A program made the translations under genes and the position numbers. This document shows positions 58,974 to 64,000 of a stretch of 64,000 nucleotides of DNA, in pieces (within the stretch, counting starts at the first letter, position 1; each line of letters begins with the position of its first letter). Source of the stretch: Candidatus Woesearchaeota archaeon. Its GTDB lineage: Archaea; Nanobdellota; Nanobdellia; Woesearchaeales; GW2011-AR9. The DNA is taken from assembly GCA_016188115.1 (NCBI GenBank), contig JACPIK010000002.1, positions 1,252,077 through 1,316,076 on the forward strand, read 5' to 3'. The notes beneath the pieces are model-generated. The model was not told where the DNA came from. It was given only the letters and a program-made list of their open reading frames with translations, and made no database searches.

Positions 58974-58994
58974 ATATCGGGAGTTTTTGCTCCT
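58974..58994 (-). other. tRNA-Ile intron 3 (position 43/44, 21 nt)
   Basis: Central helix AUCG/CGAU, bulge UGA, intron hairpin GGAG/CUCC with CAAAAA loop, exon-side bulge AUAG. Cuts UG|A and AU|A join UCGUG to AGGUC. AGG stands at both ends, so one alternative position (45/46) cannot be fully excluded. Confidence 0.75.
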
Positions 58995-59000
58995 CACGAT

Positions 59001-59042
59001 GTCTAGTTTACCTAGTCTACTCAAAGCAATTACTTTGAATAA
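59001..59042 (-). other. tRNA-Ile intron 2 (position 37/38, 42 nt)
   Basis: Lies at the canonical site. The intron folds as a 9-bp hairpin UAUUCAAAG/CUUUGAGUA. The central helix with CUGA is imperfect (CUAG, one mismatch), and an extra GACUAGGUAAA sits on the 3' side. Confidence 0.7.
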
Positions 59043-59049
59043 TATCAGT

Positions 59050-59066
59050 TTCGCATCCTTTCGGAT
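59050..59066 (-). other. tRNA-Ile intron 1 (position 30/31, 17 nt)
   Basis: Perfect bulge-helix-bulge: central helix CGCA/UGCG, three-base bulges CGA and AAA, intron stem UCC/GGA with a GAAA tetraloop. Cuts CG|A and AA|A restore CACGA. Confidence 0.85.
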
Positions 59067-59120
59067 CGTGCGCTCCACCAGGCTAAGCTACGGGGCCAAA
59101 CAGAGAGTCGAACCGGCGTG

Positions 59121-59130
59121 TATTTTTAAA
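59121..59130 (-). promoter_or_regulatory. TATA box of tRNA-Ile
   Basis: TTTAAAAATA on the minus strand, about 28 nt before the mature 5' end. GGCGT (59115) and ACGCC (59134) form an inverted repeat around it. Confidence 0.55.
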
Positions 59131-59180
59131 GGTTACGCCAAGCAAGTGATATTTTCAAATCAAGAAATTTTCAAAAAAAA

Positions 59181-60239
59181 TTAATAATGTCCGGGACCCT
59201 CTTTCTTATGTTTACCAGAAGGATCATCTCCATGGTTATTACGATGTTCTTCGCCATCTTCAGAATGTCCATGTCCTCGATTTATTGGTATTTGGATGCC
59301 TTTATGAGCTATCGTCTCAAAACCAACAATAATCTCGATGAGGGCAGGATCCACATGGATATCTTCTCGTCCTAATTTTTGGGCAGTTGCATTTGTTGCG
59401 GTAATGACTCGAGACCAGTAATCCCGGATCGCATCAAGATAGATTCCTACCCTATCTCTCGATTGACAAACAATTTTTGGTGCAGGCGCATGACCTCTTG
59501 CAGGTTCTGCTCCCGGTGGAAGAGTAAATGGAACTACATCCACATAATTTGCTCGAATAGGTCTTATATCTAATCCGGCGTTTGAGCATTCAAGCAGAAA
59601 ACGAGCTGTATTCAAACGTCTATCAAGATTTGCAGATTGGTTAAAACGAGTTAATTCTCCTCTAGATTTTTCAACATCATGAGAATGCGCAAAATATCTT
59701 TCTAGCACTTCATGAGACGGAAGAGACGGTCGAGATGCGACAAATAATCCAAAATGACCAAAATCGGGCGAAATAATCAATTCTCCATTATCCGAAGTTG
59801 TGTAAGATACGTGACCAGCGCAAGATTCGTGCGTTATTAGTCTCGTATGTTTTAAAGTTGGATCACGATAGAAATCCCCTTTTGAAGATGCAATAGACTC
59901 TTGCGGAAAATTAAGTCTATTTATTGCATAAAGAAGAGAAAGAAGTTGAGTGTCAGGGACATTAGTGTTCTCATTCGCCAGATATGCTTGCAATGGTAGA
60001 ATTCCCATCTCTAAAAGACCTTGCACCATCTGAGAAGAAGAAACATCTTGTAGGTAGGTTTCATCACGAAATATTGTTCGTTGTTGATGAAGATAATCTC
60101 CTAATGTTACTGTTCCAATATCTAATGGTCTCTTCCACCAAGGTTCTCTGGTATCATTATCTAAGTCTAGTCCCTGTGCTTTATACAGCCGTTCAACATC
60201 AATTGCTTCCCGTACTGGCGTATCAAGTGTTAATTCCAT
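59181..60239 (-). CDS. uncharacterised protein with a His-rich tail
   Basis: 352 residues from the ATG at 60239, directly after GGAGGGAAAG; a TTG 12 bases upstream would place the ribosome binding site inside the gene. Residues 1-300 are alpha/beta with HESCAGHVSYTTSDN and LIISPDFGHFGLFVA, which may hold a metal site (H, E, C, H) but match no family that I know. The last 40 residues are His/Gly/Asp-rich (NRGHGHSEDGEEHRNNHGDD split here), a likely metal-binding or disordered tail. TTTATAAA near 60267 is the promoter. Confidence 0.72.
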   Translation of the reverse strand: MELTLDTPVREAIDVERLYKAQGLDLDNDTREPWWKRPLDIGTVTLGDYLHQQRTIFRDETYLQDVSSSQMVQGLLEMGILPLQAYLANENTNVPDTQLLSLLYAINRLNFPQESIASSKGDFYRDPTLKHTRLITHESCAGHVSYTTSDNGELIISPDFGHFGLFVASRPSLPSHEVLERYFAHSHDVEKSRGELTRFNQSANLDRRLNTARFLLECSNAGLDIRPIRANYVDVVPFTLPPGAEPARGHAPAPKIVCQSRDRVGIYLDAIRDYWSRVITATNATAQKLGREDIHVDPALIEIIVGFETIAHKGIQIPINRGHGHSEDGEEHRNNHGDDPSGKHKKEGPGHY

Positions 60240-60412
60240 CTTTCCCTCCAAAACTACCCATTTTATAAATATTTTGTCACTAAAAAGTAACTATTTATTT
60301 CTTTGGTGAATTGGTCATAACATCTACCAAAAGGTTCAACTGAGAAACATTACATTATAAACTCCATTTTTCTCCCTAAAATCTATAAAGTAACCCTACA
60401 AATTCCTTCTAC

Positions 60413-61873
60413 ATGCATTATACCATCCTTGACTGCTACACCGATGAAGCATCTGGATTAGGTGTACCTCCCTATTTAGGAACCTATCCTCGTTACATTT
60501 ATGGTAAATATCGAAAAGAAGGACACACCGTTTCATACATCACCATTGATGATCTGCGTCTCTACAAAGCATTTCACGGAGTAAAACGAGTTCCAACAGA
60601 GAAAGAAAAAACCAGTATTCTTACCTACAATACTACAACCAACAACACCAAAGATACTCTGGAAAAAACAGATGTCCTCGTGGTCGTCCTAGGCGTTCAT
60701 GTTCCCGGCAAATATCTCACTGCCCTTCCTGGCACATTACATGAAGTCATCCCACTAATCAAAGATCTCAAGATCACAAAAATTCTCACCGGTCCTGCTG
60801 TGTTTGGAACGCAGTTAGAAGGTGGCAAAGCATTTGAAAAAGAAGACCTTTCTTTGTTCGATGAAGTTGTCAATAGCGACACTTCCTTTGATGAACTTGA
60901 ACACTTCGTGCTTGATGGTGTTGATATCATCAAAGAGATTCCTGACAGAAGAGTAATCGAAATTGAAACTGGTCGTGGCTGTAATGTTGGCAAATGTAGC
61001 TTTTGTACAGAACCACTCAAAAATCGTTTTGTTAATCGGAAAAAAGAAAACGTCGTGAAAGAAGTCAAAGCTTACTATGATCTTGGGGCACGCTACTTTC
61101 GTCTAGGAAAACAAGCAGACTTCTATGCATCAGAAGATCCAATTTGGATGCTCAAAGAAATTCGTCGGCTCTGTCCTGATATTGAAGTATTGCATATTGA
61201 TAATGTTAATCCTAACTCTGTGGTCAAACCTGGTGGCGAAGAAATCACCAAAGCCATTGTTGAATACTGCTCTCCTGGAAATATCGCCGCGTTTGGTGTA
61301 GAGAGTTTTGATCCTATCGTTGTTAAATCTAACCTTCTCAACACCATGCCAGTCATTGCCATGAAAGCGATTGAAATTGTCAACAAATATGGGGCAGAAC
61401 GCGGAGCAAATGGACTGCCAAAATTTCTTCCAGGAATTAATATCATCTTTGGTCTCTTAGGCGAAACCAAAGAATCACACAAAAAGAATATGGAAGCATT
61501 CCAGCAAATTCTTGACAAAGGCTGGATGCTACGGCGTATCAATGTGCGTCAAGTTGCCGTGTTACCTAATACATATCTTGAATCACATGGCGGGCAGAAG
61601 TTCTTTCGCAAGAATAAGCAATATTATTGGAAATGGCGAGATGAGATTCGGCAAAAAGTTGATAATGTCATGCTTGAGAGAATTTTACCCAAAGGCACGA
61701 TTCTTACAGACGTCTTTACCGAGATGTATGATGGCAAGACCACATTTTGTCGTCAGTATGGTACCTATCCATTAGTAATTGGCGTGCAAGGTCGTTATCC
61801 ACTCAAAGAACGCGTCAAAGTGAAAGTGACCGGATATATGTTACGAAGTATTACGGGTGAGATTGTTGATTAA
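60413..61873 (+). CDS. radical SAM protein of the archaeal COG1031 type
   Basis: 486 residues. N-terminal part (1-180) is B12-binding-like in outline. Radical SAM cluster: GRGCNVGKCSFCTEPLKNR near 186-204 with C-x4-C-x2-C, then the GE-like KQADFYASEDP and a TIM-barrel pattern (HIDNVNPNSV, GINIIFGLLGE). The C-terminal 60 residues (PLVIGVQGRYPLKERVKVKV) resemble a TRAM-like RNA-binding end. Archaeal uncharacterised family; RNA modification is a guess from the tail. Confidence 0.85.
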   Translation: MHYTILDCYTDEASGLGVPPYLGTYPRYIYGKYRKEGHTVSYITIDDLRLYKAFHGVKRVPTEKEKTSILTYNTTTNNTKDTLEKTDVLVVVLGVHVPGKYLTALPGTLHEVIPLIKDLKITKILTGPAVFGTQLEGGKAFEKEDLSLFDEVVNSDTSFDELEHFVLDGVDIIKEIPDRRVIEIETGRGCNVGKCSFCTEPLKNRFVNRKKENVVKEVKAYYDLGARYFRLGKQADFYASEDPIWMLKEIRRLCPDIEVLHIDNVNPNSVVKPGGEEITKAIVEYCSPGNIAAFGVESFDPIVVKSNLLNTMPVIAMKAIEIVNKYGAERGANGLPKFLPGINIIFGLLGETKESHKKNMEAFQQILDKGWMLRRINVRQVAVLPNTYLESHGGQKFFRKNKQYYWKWRDEIRQKVDNVMLERILPKGTILTDVFTEMYDGKTTFCRQYGTYPLVIGVQGRYPLKERVKVKVTGYMLRSITGEIVD

Positions 61874-61882
61874 TTTTTCTTT

Positions 61883-63010
61883 TTAACTCTTCTTCCTCAC
61901 CAACTCCACCACTGTCTCACAATGATTTGTCTGCGGAAATAAATCAAACAACGCTACACTCTTCACTTCATAGGCTTTAAACTTGGGCAACTCACGAGCT
62001 AGCTGTTCTAAATTACAAGAAATATAAATCATTACTTCTGGTCCAAGAAAATTTAATTGTTCAATCGTCTTGGGATGCATGCCCGTGCGAGGGGGATCAG
62101 TGATGACATACAATGGTTTATCCAATTTGACCCTCATCAGACTCTTAGCGTCAAGCACCATCGCTTTAGCATTCTTAACTTGGTTATGAATAATATTATG
62201 GTTAGCATACTGGATTGCCGGCGCAACGCTTTCAATAATAGTTACGTTCTTGAACAAATCAGCATTAATAATACCAAATGTGCCAACGCCGCCATACAAA
62301 TCTAATAACACTGAATATGTCTCTTTAGTTGGATATTGTTGTAATAAGCTACGCACATATTCTTGCATTTTTTGTGCCATGGCAGTATTATTTTGAAAGA
62401 AACCTTGTGTTAAAAAACGAAATCGTTTACCGCATAACTCCTCTTCAAGATATTCTTCCCCTTTCACTGCCATAAATTGATCTGAGGTACTGTCATCTCT
62501 CGCAGCTTCAAGAAAACTGATCAACACATTCTTTGCGTGTGATTGTTCTGCAAAAACACGAATCTTCTCAACCATGGATTCTTTTTCTTTGGCATCATCA
62601 TTAAGTACAAATGAAATGGCACTATCACCTAATTTGGTAGCTCGTATCAACGCATATCTCATTAATCCAGATTTTCGTTTCAAATCAAACGTATCAACAC
62701 CACGAAAGAAGTCACGCACCTCTACAAGCAGGGCATTAATTACAGGGTCGCTAATGACACATTTCTCCACATCAACGATCTTATGAAAACTCCCTCGTTC
62801 GCGAAATCCAACACCATTTGGATGAAAAATAAAATCCATGCGATTGCGATAGTTGTATGGTTCATCAGAAAAAGTCTGGATGATGACATCATCAATTTTA
62901 AGAGCTTTAGCTATGGTTAGTCTCTTATTCTCAAGCTGTTTTTCATACTCAATATGTTGCGTTGTACAGCCACCGCAGGAACCAAAGTAAGCGCAGAGAG
63001 GAGTTGCCAT
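61883..63010 (-). CDS. TrmA/RlmD-type RNA m5U methyltransferase
   Basis: 375 residues. N-terminal CAYFGSCGGCTTQHIEYE gives three cysteines of a 4Fe-4S site. AdoMet motif LLDLYGGVGTFGIINADLF near 237-256, DPPRTGMHP near 309 and the catalytic ISCNLEQLARELP near 332 with the nucleophilic Cys. The N-terminal TRAM domain of bacterial RlmD is missing, as in archaeal forms that modify tRNA U54 or 23S rRNA. It ends convergently ten bases after the radical SAM gene. Confidence 0.88.
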   Translation of the reverse strand: MATPLCAYFGSCGGCTTQHIEYEKQLENKRLTIAKALKIDDVIIQTFSDEPYNYRNRMDFIFHPNGVGFRERGSFHKIVDVEKCVISDPVINALLVEVRDFFRGVDTFDLKRKSGLMRYALIRATKLGDSAISFVLNDDAKEKESMVEKIRVFAEQSHAKNVLISFLEAARDDSTSDQFMAVKGEEYLEEELCGKRFRFLTQGFFQNNTAMAQKMQEYVRSLLQQYPTKETYSVLLDLYGGVGTFGIINADLFKNVTIIESVAPAIQYANHNIIHNQVKNAKAMVLDAKSLMRVKLDKPLYVITDPPRTGMHPKTIEQLNFLGPEVMIYISCNLEQLARELPKFKAYEVKSVALFDLFPQTNHCETVVELVRKKS

Positions 63011-63100
63011 GATTTATCAATTACTTATCAAAGTTAATATCCTCTCAACTTCATCTCTATTTTAAGAATCTTTTTATAGAAGCAAATGTAAAATAAACCA

Positions 63101-64000
63101 ATGTCTAATCTCCCTCTGTTCAATCCTTCTCTTTCCCATCCGATCAAATCAGGGATCTACCAACATTACAAAGGTCGCTATTACCAAGTACTTGGCACCG
63201 CACTCCATTCTGAAACAAGAGAGATCCTCGTTCTCTACAAACCACTCTATGCCTATCCAGAACAGCGTGAATTTCAATACTTTGTACGTCCTTTAGAAAT
63301 GTTTGAGGAAGAAGTTGAAATTAATGGTATCAAACGTCCGCGTTTTCAATATATCCGTCCAACTCCTGACCCTCAAAAAACTATTCTCATTGATGACAAC
63401 GTCTACGGCTTGCAAGAAATCGACGATCCTGTCGTAATAGAGATTATCAACACGCCACAGATGCAGCGACTCAAAGGGGTAAACCAGTATGGAACATACG
63501 ATTTACTTAACCCAAAGTGGTTTTCTTCTCGTTTTGATCATTGTGTAGGTGTGTATCTTCTTTTGCGTCATCTTGGTACCCCTCGTGCCGAGCAAATTGC
63601 CGGACTTTTGCATGATATTGCTCACACTGCATTCTCTCACGTTATTGATTATGCGTTTGATGATCAAGTTGGACAAACCGTTCACGAAACATTTCACAAG
63701 AAAGTAATTTTCTCTTCAGAGATCCCTCAAATTCTAAAGAAGTATGGTTTTGATGTTAATTACATTATCGATGAACATAATTTTCCCCTTCTTGAACAAC
63801 CCTCACCAGATCTGTGCGGAGATCGAGTAGACTATACCCTCCGTGATTCATTATGCAAAGAGTTATGTTCCAGAGAAGATGTGAGCAAGATTTTTTCATA
63901 CATTAAAAAAAGTCATAATCAAATTGTTCTTACTAACAAAGAAGCTGCATTGCTCATGGCAGAAAAATCTATTGATCTTTGCGAGAATTTTTACAGTTCC
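63101..64000 (+). CDS. DUF1653-HD phosphohydrolase fusion, cut by the window end
   Basis: ATG at 63101; the frame is open through 64000 (300 residues seen). Residues about 15-75 are DUF1653: SGIYQHYKGRYYQVLGTALH, then ETREILVLYKPLY and VRPLEMFEE. From about 100 on it is an HD phosphohydrolase of the COG1078 kind: RFDHCVGVYLLLRHL, then AGLLHDIAHTAFSHVIDYAF (HD pair plus H) and DLCGDRVDYTLRDSL. A TTTATAGA box lies at 63073. The HD part is likely a nucleotide phosphohydrolase; the role of DUF1653 is unknown. Confidence 0.85.
   Translation, partial: MSNLPLFNPSLSHPIKSGIYQHYKGRYYQVLGTALHSETREILVLYKPLYAYPEQREFQYFVRPLEMFEEEVEINGIKRPRFQYIRPTPDPQKTILIDDNVYGLQEIDDPVVIEIINTPQMQRLKGVNQYGTYDLLNPKWFSSRFDHCVGVYLLLRHLGTPRAEQIAGLLHDIAHTAFSHVIDYAFDDQVGQTVHETFHKKVIFSSEIPQILKKYGFDVNYIIDEHNFPLLEQPSPDLCGDRVDYTLRDSLCKELCSREDVSKIFSYIKKSHNQIVLTNKEAALLMAEKSIDLCENFYSS

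Larger units (their letters stand above)
58944..59097 (-). tRNA. tRNA-Ile(GAU) with three introns
   Basis: Minus strand from 59097: acceptor GGCCCCG/CGGGGCC, discriminator A; D-stem GCUU/GAGC; anticodon stem CACGA/UCGUG; loop CUGAUAA with anticodon GAU; variable AGGUC; T-arm ACGUG UUCAAAU CACGU. Three introns interrupt it: 17 nt at 30/31 (59066-59050), 42 nt at 37/38 (59042-59001) and 21 nt at 43/44 (58994-58974). Removing all three leaves exactly 74 nt, a full cloverleaf. The TATA box TATTTTTAAA at 59121-59130 is 24-33 nt upstream. Confidence 0.9.

Noticed and set aside
58944-59097. Reading the locus as a class II tRNA with a long variable arm and anticodon CGA
   Set aside because: It would need C at position 33 instead of U and a 26-nt variable region; the three-intron reading gives exact pairing in every stem and a normal tRNA-Ile loop CUGAUAA.
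59115-59138. Inverted repeat GGCGT/ACGCC around the tRNA-Ile TATA box as an operator
   Set aside because: Five-base arms with a 14-base gap are weak; kept only as a note in the promoter entry.

Overview
The window is archaeal chromosome. It carries an archaeal ribosomal-protein cluster (L7Ae, S28e, L24e with NDK), aEF-2, uL16/L10e, archaeal-type LeuRS and ArgRS, a Nog1-like GTPase, TATA boxes about 25-30 nt before many start codons (leaderless transcripts), poly-T gene ends, and tRNA genes interrupted by bulge-helix-bulge introns. The AT-rich sequence, many short secreted Cys-rich and PKD-type proteins and degenerate ribosomal proteins suggest a DPANN-like lineage such as Woesearchaeota, but that placement is inference.

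Layout. 1-28.4 kb is core chromosome: a SIMPL protein, a membrane-anchored regulator, two paralogous secreted Cys-rich proteins, the ribosomal cluster (its leader starts with a kink-turn that L7Ae should bind), aEF-2, three Ser/Thr kinase-like proteins, LeuRS, envelope proteins, a two-intron tRNA-Gln, a PyrB-PyrI fusion, ArgRS, CutA, uL16, a Nog1-like GTPase and a GGDEF protein. 28.45-49.75 kb is an integrative element of about 21.3 kb. 49.7-64 kb returns to core chromosome: the TctA-family gene into which the element inserted, a class III nucleotide cyclase, a half-length Hel308-like helicase, a four-gene PKD-repeat envelope operon, a LAGLIDADG protein abutting a three-intron tRNA-Ile, a radical SAM protein, an m5U-type RNA methyltransferase and a truncated DUF1653-HD protein.

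The element is bounded by a 16-bp direct repeat (28447-28462 and 49739-49754) lying inside the 5' end of a TctA-family membrane-protein gene. The left junction keeps the old start and the first codons. The right junction supplies a different but similar N-terminus with a GTG start, so the host gene remains open. Inside are a tyrosine recombinase with an HTH partner, a compact type IV secretion-like operon (VirB2-like, VirB6-like and a PrgI-VirB4 ATPase carrying a nuclease-like C-terminus), an 801-residue protein with a FokI-like C-terminal nuclease motif, a complete type I restriction-modification operon with a DUF4145 gene, a Cas4/DUF2779 nuclease, another PD-(D/E)XK protein, an Lrp regulator, a HEPN-like protein, a DNA methyltransferase and a ribbon-helix-helix protein. 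It reads as a mobile defence island with a transfer module but no relaxase that I can recognise.

The strongest second-look items are the three-intron tRNA-Ile and two-intron tRNA-Gln, whose introns I could place by bulge-helix-bulge pairing, the L7Ae leader kink-turn with a competing hairpin, the gene-restoring attachment site, and the FokI-like protein. All structures and families were read by eye; nothing was run.
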